Source: Varroa destructor
Lineage: Eukaryota > Arthropoda > Arachnida > Mesostigmata > Varroidae
Assembly (NCBI RefSeq): GCF_002443255.2
Contig: NW_019211457.1
Location: 28,152,220-28,216,219, forward strand
DNA: 64,000 nt
Direction: 5' to 3'
The translations under genes and the position numbers were made by a program. Positions 12,600-25,789 of this stretch are shown one piece after another. The notes beneath the pieces are model-generated. The model did not search any database. It was not told the DNA's origin and was given only the letters and a program-made list of their open reading frames with translations. Numbering within the stretch: the stretch's first letter is position 1; each line of letters starts with the position of its first letter.

Positions 12600-13678
12600 T
12601 CGGGGGGGGGGCTATTTAGTTATTTACCTATGCAGAAATCATGTAATCGTCGCCAAACTATTAACTACTAATGATCTGATCAAATGACAGGTCAATATCT
12701 ACATACTAACCGCACCCTAACGACTGTTTTCATGAGGAATATTTACGACACTCGTCGCCTGTGGAAAATTCAAATATTCCCGCGCTTAACCAAGCTGCAT
12801 CGAATAATACCATCGATTCTGAGTCATACGGCTGGTCGTTAGGTGAATGATTCTGCTCGTGGGTAAACATCTGGTGGTTCTCTCCTATCTGTGAGGCGCC
12901 AGGCTCTCAGCTGCCTTACTTTAGTTGTTGATGTGTGCCGCTGCTACAAACGGGTCATGAGGAGAGTTGATTTAGAGTATAGTAACAGCGATAGATAGCC
13001 AAAGACAGAGAGCGTGTCGCTAACTGGACTGTAATCTCATCCTAATAGAAGAACTAGTAACGAAAAAGGAGGGAGTTGTTTCTCGATAACTAGATAGTCA
13101 CCGACTGGGTTGTTGCGGCTCCTGCGGGACTCGAAGAAAGCTAGACGTCGGACCTGCCGTACATCAAAGCGGAATTGCTGTTGCTAGTATTTGTGGTCGT
13201 GTGTGATTTAAACTTGACCGTATATGGCTTTATGCTATTCGGCGAACAAACTTTAACTGCGTGTATCTGTGTGAGGTGTCGAAAGGTCGGCTAAAAGCTA
13301 GACTAATTGTACTTAGGAAGCTAAAGCTCCGCTGAGAGGAACGGCGATCTCTTTCGTGATCATCTGCGCCTAGAAACTGTGTCACGTAAGTTTTCCTCCG
13401 AAGAATTTTCGTCAAGTATCAATTATCGCACGATTAAAGGTCTTGGGTTGATGACACATGTTGCGTACATGACGTAAATCAGAAAAAAACGATTGGTTTG
13501 GAGTTATTGAGGAAATTTTTAGTCGTCATCTTACAATAATATATGTCATAAGCCTATCACCTTTTTCTCAGAAATTTGCTCTATTTCAATAATCTCCGAT
13601 ATCTAGAGAGTACATTGGGTTTTTACATTTGGTGATACATGAAATCAGTGTGTTTAGTTAGTTTAGGAGGACCGATGA
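12600..13678. other. Intergenic, nothing recognised
   Basis: AT-rich sequence with a homopolymer G run near 12602. No coding exon or repeat family recognised. Confidence 0.45.
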
Positions 13679-14120
13679 ATACCTCTAGTCTTAAGCTGTA
13701 TACAACAATACGACGAAGATGCGCCAGAGAAAAAGTTTACCAGTAAGCTTGATCGCGCACTGAAGATTCTCGAGCGAATCTACAAGCTGCAGAAACAAAT
13801 GAAGGGAGATCGCAGAAGTAGCTTTGATGGGAGCTAGACGACAGATGCGTCAGCGACGATCTGTTCCATCTTTGAGAGCATATTGAAAATATTGAGCTCA
13901 AATATATGTCAGTGACTTCGAGACATTGCAGATCTTCGTGGAATCAAGTACCTGGCGAAGGAAAATTTGAGGAGTCGATGCGACGGATTCGTGAATTAAC
14001 TTCACGAAGTATCCAGGGATATCAGGTGTCGACAAGAAATCTCAGCTTATTGTTGAGAGGCGAATTCTGCGAAAGGGATCAACCCTGTCCAATCTCCGGG
14101 TTAAAGTGCGATCCATAAAC
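13679..14120 (+). pseudogene. Possible decayed coding fragment, family unknown
   Basis: A frame from 13679 reads into a charged, helix-like segment that looks like real protein (KKFTSKLDRALKILERIYKL, then QKQMKGDRRSS) before an in-frame TAG at about 13817. The next 300 bp give protein-like pieces in different frames (RDIADLRGIKYLAKENL; FEESMRRIRELTSRSIQGYQ), each cut by stops. I see no good splice donor after the first piece. This pattern fits a frameshifted gene relic, but I cannot name a family and chance is possible. Confidence 0.25.
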
Positions 14121-14436
14121 AATAATTGACAGGCAGAACAAAGAACGACAACAGGCTCAACAGCAGCGGACCATTCAGTATATTAAAATCCAATGATTTA
14201 TAAATAGTGGATTCCAGAAGAAATAGAGGACCAGTTAACCTTTGGTGATAGACGAAGTTACCTATACAGGGCAATGGCAATCGTTGCATTTACTCAGTTC
14301 GATATAAAACCTATAACTGTAAGCACAATGTAAGTCTAATGTAAGATTTATACGCAGAAAGTTCGTACAACTTATTTAGAGATACCTTAACATCGTACGA
14401 TCTATTTTAGTTAACTAACGCATTCGAAGTCTACTT

Positions 14437-14486
14437 GCTAAAAGCTGTAAGTATTCTCTACGCTAAAAGCTGTAAGTATTCTCTAC
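14437..14486 (+). repeat. Perfect 25-bp tandem duplication
   Basis: The unit GCTAAAAGCTGTAAGTATTC plus TCTAC occurs twice in direct succession with no mismatch. The absence of divergence suggests a recent slippage event. Confidence 0.85.
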
Positions 14487-14489
14487 AAC

Positions 14490-17400
14490 TGTAAACATGG
14501 GCTCAACTTAAGATACTGACATAGCGGAACTATGTCATATTTTGTGAGAAACCAAGCATCAATGCAAACGTCGTATACTAGTGAATATATTGTAAATACA
14601 ACGGATTTGCCACATAAATAGGACATTGGTGATATCACGCACAAGAACTGCAGTGGGTTAGATTAGTGAACCGCCGAAATACGCGGTAAAAACAAGGTGA
14701 AATTGCGTTCAAGGAATGACTCTACTGGTGGTGACTTATCAGTTGCCTGGCCAGTTATATCGTGTAATGACGTGGTAGATAAAGCTCAGGTATTTTATCA
14801 TAGAATTTTAATATGTGCAGGCGTTGACCTAATATAGAGCAAAAAATAGGTCTTCCATTCAGTTCCCATTCAGCGCCGAGGGGCGCTCTCCTGCTTGTCA
14901 GCGCAATTAGGTGTTCTTCATTGTTAAATCGACTATACCTCTGTGCTTAATAGAACGTCAACAGTAGATTGATTTAGATGTTGCGCAGTCTTTCGTCGTA
15001 TATACGATATGTATCTGCGCTTCTGACTCATTCTTGCACCTGGTACAGTCTATATTGTAGCAAGTAATTTAGAGGATAGCTGTTTTGTTGCTTTTTTAAA
15101 ACGTGCGTTTTATGACCTTAGCAAAAAATGCCCCACATTATCGGGGCCTCTCGAGGTTATGACATTATGTCCTCGAGGTTTAATGAGCGAGACAATAGGT
15201 ACTGCATTATCAGAAATGCTTACATAGCTATATAAATAGTGGAACTCCCAGCTAAGCGGTAAGTGGATCAAATTCAAATCTTATGTATTTGTTATACTCT
15301 AACGCAGTAAACCGATTCGGTTCCATTAATGTCGCTAACAAGACCTGCCTAAATAATTGAACGTTGATAATTGAAAGATACGCGTCCCAATTTGACATGT
15401 ACACTGGAAATTGTTTTTATAGCCGCAGCTTATAAATAACACCGGCTAAGAATAATAGCAAGTAACTGCCCCTGAACGTGTTTCTACTACAAGTATATCA
15501 AATTTCAGCCGAGGACGTACTAAAAAAGTATACAACGTATATATAGGGTAAACTCAGTTTGATGGCCCTACTCAGCGGATATTACCCAGGCTAGTACCCT
15601 ATTTGAACAAGCTTCAATACAATGCCTTGTGGCACGATAAAACGTCTTGTGGCATGCTGAAATATTACTTACCCGCACCCATATAATAAACTACAGGACC
15701 CTTTTGCTTTTAGTTGTGCTGTAATAAAAAGAAACGCTATGTTTTCACCAGTATGAGTAACTGAATAGAATCTGCTCAATGCTTCATGGTTAGCTGACGT
15801 AAATTGTAGGCGCGGTAAGTCAAAACACAATGCCTTTTGCTAGCGTTTAAAACATCCATATTGAAATTCGTATTATATAATCCACCTTAACCTCAGAAAT
15901 GTGTGTGCGAGTTCTTTGTTTTGAAACATACACAACGCTACAAACCTGCTTAATTAAGTATCTTGAGAGAAGAAATAACTGCAGCTCCAAGTCAAGTAAT
16001 GAAGATCTCAATATGTAATCGGTATCGAGTCGAAACAGGTACTACAAAGAACTAATTATCGCTTCTGTGAAGCACGTGACTATCTGATCCCACCACACTG
16101 AACGCGCCAGTGCAAAACGTAGGCACTTTTTTTGCAGCCATCTTCAGGCGTCAAAATTTACGGAATCTCCGAAATTATGGATGTCTAGCATAGCAATGAG
16201 TTGTATAGAACAACGCTTGGGCGACAATTTCATAATTTCCCTTGCAAGTGCTGAGTCACATGAAACACCGTGATAACATACTTTGGTGTGTTTCAGTTTA
16301 AATGATGATCCGGCCACACGAAAGTAGCGTGTATTCAAAAGTGCCGGGCTAATCCTTATTACTCCAGATTGTCCTATAATAACTACTACGCAATATGAAA
16401 AGCGTACCCGTCGATATCTAAAGAGATAGATGACTAGTATACCTGTGAATTTGAGCCGCTGGTCAAAATTAAACTAGGATACCTGAGTATAGTAAACTGC
16501 GTGTAGCTCTTAAATGATAAGTGGAAGGATCAAAGCTGATGGAAGTGTTAAAAGACATAGCTCAAATGAATCGCTCGTATTATTTGTCTCTTGGTCTTTT
16601 ACAGTCAATAGACTTGTGTAGCAGCCTAAAGTGAAGCATACGAATTTTGAATAACTTAAAAAAGGCTTCTCTAGTTTAATCCGGCTTTGATTTGAGCATC
16701 AATTTGGATTCGATTCTCTTCGGGTACTTCCATTAGATACCCAATTATTTATATATATTATCCAAACAGAGCGATTGTTCTAATATAACAATCGCTGTAT
16801 TTGTTAGCTAGTATTTTATTGCTCGACAGCACTGCAGTGACTGGGTTAACATCTATACCGAAGTTCAAGAAAGAGCCCAATCGAATTGAACGATGCGTCG
16901 GTGCGCGTGTTGTCAGTGGGAGAATACTGCGTATCGACGTGTTGACCTTCGGCGATTCGCCCGTAGAGACGATCTTTTCTTAACTTTAGTTCTCTTAACT
17001 TGATTCTTGCATAAGCTGTACAGGTTTAAGTCGGATGGCTGGCCTTAGACCAACAATACCCATGGTATGTTCACAGTCGGAGACGTCGCTAGCTGAACTA
17101 TCCTTCGATTATGCATTCAATCCAATACGAAGTTCTATTCAATTTGAATGACATTGAATTTTCAGTAAACCGTTTTACGAACGACAGATGTGGTAACTTT
17201 CTCACAGAGAGGTGACAAAAAAGATTGATACTCTAATACAGTCCTTATGCACTCAAAAGTTCAATGCGTATTTAGGAATGGGTATCGCAGTAAGAGGATT
17301 TCTTGTTGAATGAGAAATCATTCGCAATTATAAGCTACGCGGAACAGTAACGAGTGTTAAACTGTTAGCTCGATTATAATTAGTGATACGATTAGTTTGA

Positions 17401-19900
17401 ATGCGCGAAAGCGTTCGATTAACCTATGAGAAGTGTACGGGCATCTACTTTTAACAAGTTCAGGATGAACGAATGGTTATCCTTACGTTTTGTTTGCACT
17501 TAGTTCTTTATTGCTGTGGGAATTGATTTCACGAATACATTTATTTCGTGTGCTAGACGTACAGTGTATATACGTTAACAATATTGTAGCAATTAAATTG
17601 TATCTAGAAAGTTATTGGAGGCCCTGTAAGAGTTGTTGACCCACACTATCGATAATGATAATTATTTTTGCATCCATTATTTGATACACAAAATACGTGT
17701 CTATGTCCTGTGAGTCGAAAAACGATCGCACTATATATCAAGGTGATGTGAAGCTAACTTATCGTCCGCAGGCTGCTTGCAAAAAGCGTGACAATCAGTT
17801 CAGGTAGTATGTACAGGTCGTGGCAGATTTGATGCAAAAACATGTCCGGGCGAGTCGTTCCGTCTCAAGTAAGTCGCCAAAAGGTTTTTGAAGCAATTAT
17901 ACCGATGGCAGTGAGAACGTTTGATTAGAACTTTTCTTTCATTTTGAGATGGTAGCGGGAAATTATCATTAACCTCCATGACCATTCAATTTTCCAAATA
18001 TAGCTGGATTAGTGCTTCGAATGACTAACAATTAATGCGTATCAATCCGCCAACTTGTATTTATGTTGATACAGATGGACATTTTCTATGTATTGCTTTG
18101 ATCTACTTTAAAACATTTTTGTAAGTATTAAAGGCTCTCAGCGACACTATTGTCACAAGGGGCATGATTGTTTGTGGCATGGCGAGAACAAATTTCGAAT
18201 ACACTCTTAAGATGAAACTGCAATGATACTTAGGCTGATCGAGCCTAATTGTATGATTATTTGAAACCTAAATAATCTTAAGTCTCGGCCAAAAGTTACA
18301 CCTGGGACCTCATGGTTGTGAGCGTTATACATTATGCCGCCGGTGAAAGTAAAAATGATTCGAAGAGAGCGCGGTATGGTAGAACTGGTTAGTTACACTC
18401 GATCTCAAATCCAACAGCTTCGGGGAGTTGCAAGGCGAACTATCATTGCGCCACATTGTTAAAACCAATTATGGTGATAATGGAAGTGATACCGATGGCC
18501 AGGGATATAGGCCGTATAAGCTGGCATAAAGGTGATAATATCGTTTTACAAAGACCACTAGTTCCCTGACGTTTTGCAGATGGTACGTACCTTAACACCG
18601 TCAAATCGTTCAAACTCATTGAATACTTGCTAAAACAATAATCAATATTACTGTAAGTGAAGTAAAGAATACCCGGCCCATTGTTACGGCAACATGCATT
18701 TCAGCTCATTCTATTATGCTGATTACAATTTTGTGCCCTGTACATTATGGATTTGGTTTAAGCAATGGACCATCTCTCACAGTAAGACCAATAACGAAGC
18801 AGAACTGTAGGCAGAGAACCAAGAACCTAGCTTTTCATCCCACTTATCAGGGTTCTTTAAAAGGTTGGTTCTTATCGATTCTTCTTAAAACTAAGTATGT
18901 ATTTTAGCAAATATACTTCGATTAGCTCGATTCGACCTAGTTCTTGATCACAGGCTCTTTGTCTGCCTAATTGAGGCCTACAAATACTATGGTTTTGATC
19001 TGACATTTGATTCATAATTGTCGCGACCTACCAACAGGACCTACTGATGTGCCGTACCTTTAATCGAGCAAATCGTCATATATAAATGTTTAGCTTTATG
19101 AGTGCAGGCATTGTTTCCCGCAGTACGTGCAATTTTGGTATCAATTTTGATACCTGAACACCGCTTGGATGCAAATGCCGACTGGACTCGAAATCTGATG
19201 ATACTGTGTAGAAGTATTTCGATAGATAAAGGCGCGTTTTTACCGATTAAAGTTTAGTTCTATTGCACCGTATAGGTATTTGTAAAGCTGTTACGATTCG
19301 TCATTGAAATTATCATATAGACTGCCAAAAATTAAAAACACGATACTTTTATTAAAGCCCTACGTCTTAAGATGTACCAATTGGGGGTTTACTCAACTGA
19401 GAATTATTACAGTGGTATTGCGAAATGAAATTTTACTAGCGAATGCATAAACAATGTGTGGTTCAGAGAAATAAATAAGAGAAGAACCATTCGTTCAACA
19501 AAGGTGGATGAATTTTGGAAATTGCCGCATCCATTACGGTAGTTATTCCAACTGACTTGTTGGCACTTTCAGCTGCATTTTCATGTGTTAGTTACCGAAA
19601 ATTTGAGTTTTCGCATACTATGCTGAACTGCAAATGGCGATATGCGAAAATGCTACCAGCCACAACTCCTATTTCAGTGGTACAAATGTTTGGTAAGATA
19701 GTGTCAAATGTGCACATTTCTAAATTTACTATGGCAAAAGCTCTGCGGATAGATAAGTGTCTCGGATAGAAATGTGCGACTTCCTGCCACATGGTATTTA
19801 ATTATCTCGTTGTATAATACACTTAACCTGTGTGTAAATATTAACTAATTAGCTACGCATTATTTAGTAAGTAATCCATTATTTGTTATTTATTGTCTTA
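14490..19900. other. Gene-poor intergenic DNA
   Basis: About 5.4 kb with no recognised gene. A short frame at 18334-18462 (42 codons from ATG) reads with many basic residues, but I recognise no family. No repeat element with clear ends was seen. Confidence 0.45.
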
Positions 19901-19909
19901 TTAAACAGA

Positions 19910-21806
19910 ATGGCGAGCCTATACCCATCGCTCGAGGACATGAAAGTCGATCAAATGATGCGCGCCCAGGACATGTACACAAATACAGCGCCTACGGGTA
20001 AGTTAGGGCGTGGAGTACACAATAATTATACAGGAACTACGGCCTTCGAGAAATATTTGCTCGCCTTTCCAATCGTGAATTGAAACTAATTGTATCACCA
20101 GTAGGATATTAGTGCCTGTGATCTTCGCTTAAGTTACCAAGATCGTGCTTCATTCAATGAACATGAGTTCAATCAACAAGCGCAACAAAACTTGACAGAA
20201 CTGGGTGAATATGCACAATATATATACGCCTGTCCTAATTGCTCAAGAAGCAATAACACATGTTATCAGTGCTAAATCTATGCTGTCAGTTCATACGTTT
20301 TTATCGTTTTAAGTTCTCAATCGACACTTTAGCAACATGGCTATACACTGGTAAATCTTTCGGATTTCACGTCCAGTATTTGGACCGCTAGGCACTACTT
20401 CGGGCAGCTTGTTCTCTAAGTACGAAACCGAAGTGCCTCCACGCCTAGCTTCGAACTTAAATAACTGCGTGTCTCTAAGTTTATGGAGCAAATATGCTAT
20501 CATTATGCTATCATCTATACGGCGGCACTGTCAGCAGCAGCAATGACAATAATAACGGCAACACTTATTTTTACTAATTTGATATACTTTTCCTGACAGC
20601 TCCGCCCCCTTCGTACTCGTCCACCCCGGTACCTGAGTCTCGACTAAGCCTTTATCCCGCTCTCGATGACTACATGGGGTTTTCTCTGCAGACGCTGGCC
20701 CTACCAACACTTCCTGCTCAAGCGACCTCGACGGACATGATCGTTTCGTCGGCTGGAGGAAAAAGTCTTGTTGCCCCACTTTCGGGACAGAGCATGGGTC
20801 TATATCGAGGCCAAGTCACCCACGGTGTCCGAGAAGTTATTCTTTGCAAGGACCTTAGAGGAAAGGTTAACAGATATACTAATTTAGCCATATTTTTAGA
20901 TAGTGCTGATGCTTCTAAAAGTGTTAATATGCTATTTTCTTTGAAGGTTTTTTGTATTGTTTATTATTTCCCACTTGGACCATTAATGTTCACTAAGCAT
21001 AGCTCACAGTCCTGCTGTTTTCTCTTATTCTTTTTTCATTGACACTTTTTACTGAATAATAATCTGGGTTTTATATTCTATGTGCGTTGGCGTTTAGGTT
21101 GGACTTCGTCTCGAAGCAGTGAATAAAGGCGTATTTATCATTCTGGTTGAAAAGGGCACCCCCGCTGCGATGGCCGGTCTTAGATTTGGAGACCAACTAC
21201 TCAGCGTCAATGACGAGGTGAAGAAATAAACAGAGCGAAGCTCCCATTGTGATTTGCTGTACATAGATCAGATCATTAAATCGGTTAAGCCTTTCTGATT
21301 CGTAATAGCCGCGCCGAGGATGTCAATTGATAACTAACCGTTACACTTTATATCGGACTTTTTATGAAGTACGTTGCCGGCTATAGTCTAAAACAGGTTC
21401 ATGAAACCATTCGAAAGGCACAAGGGGACCACATCTCGGTGGCGGTTCGTGATCGTCCGTTCGAGCGCACAGTCACAATGCTGAAAGACAGTAATGGATA
21501 TTGTGGTTTTGACTTCAAGGACGGAAAAATCAATACACTTGTCAAAGACTCGTCCGCAGCTAGGAACGGTCTACTAATTAATCACCAACTTCTCGAGGTT
21601 TGTGTGCAATCTGGTTTTGAAGCAACCAGTTTCTGAAGATCGCAAAAATATATTAGGCATACTATTTATGGGGCACGCATATTATATATTAATTTAAAAA
21701 AACTTAAAACTTAAAAAAAATTAAAAAAGGTCTCTGCTGCAAGGTGGAATCATTGAAAAAATAAATTACTTAATATAAATATCTTGAGACATATACATGT
21801 TTCTCA

Positions 21807-21847
<41 letters not shown>

Positions 21848-22188
21848 TTATATTTTTTGTATTGTGATTCGTTTAGGTGAACGGGCAGAACGTCGTCGGT
21901 ATGAAGGACTCTCTTGTTAAGGACTTGATTCGGGCCTCCCCTCAAACCATCACGGTTACAATGATGCCCTCGATAATCTTCGAACATCTCGTCAAGTAGT
22001 CAGTATTCTAACATTAATCAATTAACATATTATATTAACAAATGATATATTACATGTGTGTGCATTATTATGAACGCATTATTATGAACTATCTCAACAT
22101 AAACATAAATTCACATTGAATATTTATTTTCAGCACGTCCGGTGGCCTGCTCAAAAAGCTGATGGACCGCAGCGTCCCTGAGTGCTAG
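19910..22188 (+). CDS. SDCBP: Syntenin-1-like tandem PDZ adaptor
   Basis: Syntenin binds syndecan tails and ALIX through two PDZ domains and an N-terminal region, acting at the plasma membrane and in exosome formation. Coding exons are 19910-19997, 20600-20865, 21098-21217, 21370-21597, 21877-21995 and 22134-22188, all phase-consistent, giving 291 residues (human about 298). The start ATG follows an acceptor ending at 19908, so a 5'UTR exon lies upstream. Two LYPxL motifs (LYPSL at 4-8, LYPAL at 47-51) match the ALIX-binding motifs known in the family. PDZ1 has the carboxylate loop VGLRL (about 119-123) and [16 protein letters not shown]2 follows [11 protein letters not shown], with loop CGFDF (203-207) and [11 protein letters not shown]. 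The C terminus is [11 protein letters not shown]. Confidence 0.95.
21806..21843 (+). repeat. (TA)n microsatellite in syntenin intron
   Basis: A pure TA run of about 34 bp upstream of the acceptor of the fifth coding exon. It is likely to be length-polymorphic. Confidence 0.9.
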
Positions 22189-22199
22189 TCAGTTTTCGA

Positions 22200-25100
22200 T
22201 ACCAACACGAGTACTGTACTCTTTGACTCGCTGCATTATCCGCATTTCTGGTGATTCTTATTTAGTCACACCATAATTGAATGACTATGATTTTGCCTAT
22301 TGCTATATTGATACTGTATGTGTCGAAAGAACAACTCGTAGATTCGTTACTATATATGAACTCACTTGCAGCCGCAGTTACTTTCGGGAGAAGGACAAGT
22401 AAGCTGATCAGTATTATTATTTCTTAAGGCGTCATAAAAGTTCTTAGATTTCCTCTGATTAAGCACAGAGTGAAAGGTATTGCTGTGAAAAAGCTGAACA
22501 TTTTGAACGCACCGGCCTTGAGGACTGCTTGGCGTTTCAAACTTCTGCATAGCTATATGATATAACTTATTTTGGCCACCTATTCTTAGGCATTGATCAC
22601 TAAGTGTGGTATCGCAGAGTATTTGTGTTGCGCGCGCGTCGTGAGATACTGTAACTAAAATGGTTTGTAATGCTGGCAATAACGCCAGTATCTTCCATAT
22701 ATTGTTATGTTATATTGTGCTCAGCCGCTAATTTTTGTTCATCCTTTCGATGGTGAGTATGATACATGTACTGGAACGTCCTATAGTACTTATTTGAGAG
22801 ACAGTCGGTATTTGACAAAGACTAGATAGGTTTGCATTGGTTACGCTGTAAGGTCATGTCTTTAATGCTCACGAAAGAGTAAGGAATAAAGCATTAAACA
22901 ATAATGAGAAAAAATATTCCACCGTAATGCATAAAAATAAATAATGATAGAAACAATGCGCTGTAATAGAAGTTCTCTACGTCATCAAATTATATCAGGC
23001 GATGCTCAGAAAAAGGTGGGTGATTATTCGGATCTAACATAACAAATACGAAACAAACAAGCCGCAGTAGTAATTAAGAGAACAACTGCTTGCGACAAGT
23101 CGGATTCCGCAGTGAGGAGAAAATAAATCTAACTATACTAACATTGAGTTGACTGATTACTGTTTTAAATGCTTATTGTGAGACTAAAATTGCAGCAGTG
23201 TCTCAGACTTGTGTGAACTTAAACAAGATATGATTTTAAAGAGCATTCCCACAGTCTGAACTTTTTCTTTGCTTTGTTTGAAATATGCATGAAAAAAGTA
23301 CGTAAGAATATATATGTCAAAAACATGCCTGCCTTTTTTAGCCACATACTTTTTCGTCGTTAAAACAAGATTGGTTGCGAAGTTAATGGATCATATTTGC
23401 GCTACTAAGCATTAAGATTATATCAAAACAATATGCATTATAGAGATCAGTTCACTTAGCCCACCACACTCACCAATAATGCGCTATTATTGGTTACAAT
23501 GCGCTCGAAGTGCATAATAGGGCTGCTGTGGAAAAAGCCCCGCATCCCGAAATTAATAGATAGTCTTATCAGTACAATAGGAACGAATATGGTTCTACTT
23601 TGAATTCTACAAAGCGCCAGCCTAAATGATGAATATGTAAGAAAAGGTGCTCTCTTTTCTTTTTTCTTGCTGGTGATTATCGTGTATATTAATGTCCATC
23701 TGTAGACGGAATTCGAAGTACCGCCATGTCTATCTTTGACGTTTCATCCAGATATTTCCTTTGCGAGTTACGGATGCCTATGGAAGAATCACTCATAAAT
23801 AAATTGAGCTAAGTTAATTCAAATTCGATAGTTGTGATGTCAGTGGGACCTCGGTGATCCACCTACAAACTGTAGAATGTTGGGTTTCGTCTACTTTGAT
23901 GACTGCTTAATCAAGTTCTTGAGTACTGAAATTCATTTACTCGAAATATCCATGGGCGTAGGTGTTCTAAGGCTGGCCCTGAGTTTTTCAAAACCGATTG
24001 CGCAATTATGTTTTTCACGAGTAGTCAGCAAAACTGTTGCTTGATACGATGACCGTGTTAGTTGCCGAAAGAAAAAGCAACTAATACGTTATAGTGAATA
24101 GATACATTAAAATGTAGACGCTGGTGTCTCATAGTTCTGTTGCTTGTTAAGGATGTTACTGATCGACCTCTTAATTGTATTGACGTTTCAAGGCTGAGGT
24201 GACCTTGGTGAGGTGGCTGAATGTTACTTTAGCGAGTACTTCGTTTTCGCAACCAAATGAGTGCTGGATACAGTACTGGATAAAGTTAATAATATCGCAA
24301 TGACTTTGCAACAGTATGCAGCGTGAATACAAGACTTAGTAGGACACATGTCAGATATATGCCCGTTTCTGGACTCCAACAGTCGAAGCCCTGAATTTCG
24401 CTACCGTAAACTAGCTGAATATGGAAACTAAATAAACACAAGCTTAACATATGATCACAATATATTATCATCGAAGTTTTAGTTATCACTGAGATACAAC
24501 TTTGTACAAATGTCCCAGCCGGCTGATATGGATAGTTTGCTGTCAGACCTGCCAATGGAGCTTCCAAGTAGACTTCTGCACCGGATGCGAAATAGACGGG
24601 TTTGTGACGTCGGCTTCAGGTTTAGAACATTGCAATATGCTCGTAGCTAATTTTTAAGGCTGGAATCGATTAAAACCACTTTATTAGCATGATGTCCTAG
24701 TAATGACCTGTTCTTACGATGTGGTAAAACGACCATTCACATGAGAGTATTTTTAAGAAACAGCTTTGAGAAATAGAGATACTAATGAACTGAAGCTTCT
24801 TAAGAAAAGCATATAATGAATCAATATTACTTCCGAGATGCTAATTAAAAATGCTAAGTAAAAAAAATCTAAAAATTTAGGATCGATCTTGGTGAAAAAG
24901 CGTGCAACCATTCAAACCAATTTGGTCTAGCTGTCCATAGGCCTTTACAGACGCAGACTAAACGATATCAAGTGGTTTTATATGGTGTGATTTAGCACAT
25001 AAAATTGACAATTAGCAGATAAAGACGTCAAAACTCTCACTAATGAAAACAGAAAACACAATTAAGAAAATCCGACGAAGGCGGTACACTAGTTGTGTAG

Positions 25101-25780
25101 GAAGGTTATGCAAGGGTACATGACAAATCGTGTTTCGTTTCAGCCTATGCTAGTGGTGCGATTTGACCTTTTCTCATGGGGAAGAAGACCTATGTTTTTC
25201 AAAATAGAATTTGGCGGTTTTTCAGAACGTCTCAAGCGGGACCTCAATCAAGACTACTATTGCTCGTCTCAGGTTTATCTAACTCTTCAGTACTGTTTCC
25301 ATTGTCGATAGTTTGATACAGCTGATAGTTTTCCTATAGTGAGTTTATTGAGTATAAATTAATATGGATATATATTGACACTTGCTGTTTCCATGTCAAG
25401 AGATATCGGCCGACTCCTTTGTAATCTTTTGTTTGCAACAAGATGTGTTTACCGTTCTATATCGCTGAGTACTTTCCACTACGGACGCCTGCCGGTGAAA
25501 GTGATTGGCATATCAAAACAATCTCCGACCGTTTCGTTGACGCGGTAGTAGTTGCGGCTGCCGCTTCAACAACAGCACATCCCTTTTTTTATGACAAACA
25601 CCCGCACATCACCTACCGGACAGCCCTTTCTCATTGGACGCTTGCTCTTTCTTCAAGCTTATCATCTTAAGTATAGCCGTTACGGCGAAAAGCTACTCGT
25701 TGGGATACGCCACCTCGTCAGCCACTTTATGTCTAATAGTGATTTAATAGGCTGCATGAACTGGTTTGTCAGTCTGCCTT
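22200..25780. other. Intergenic between syntenin and S28 peptidase
   Basis: About 3.5 kb with no recognised exon. Open frames at 22362-22679 (minus), 24286-24567 (minus) and 25093-25311 (plus) are short and match no family I know. A perfect 8-bp-arm hairpin with a 5-base loop lies at 23473-23493. The last few hundred bases presumably hold the promoter of the S28 gene. Confidence 0.5.
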
Positions 25781-25789
25781 TTTGCCGCC

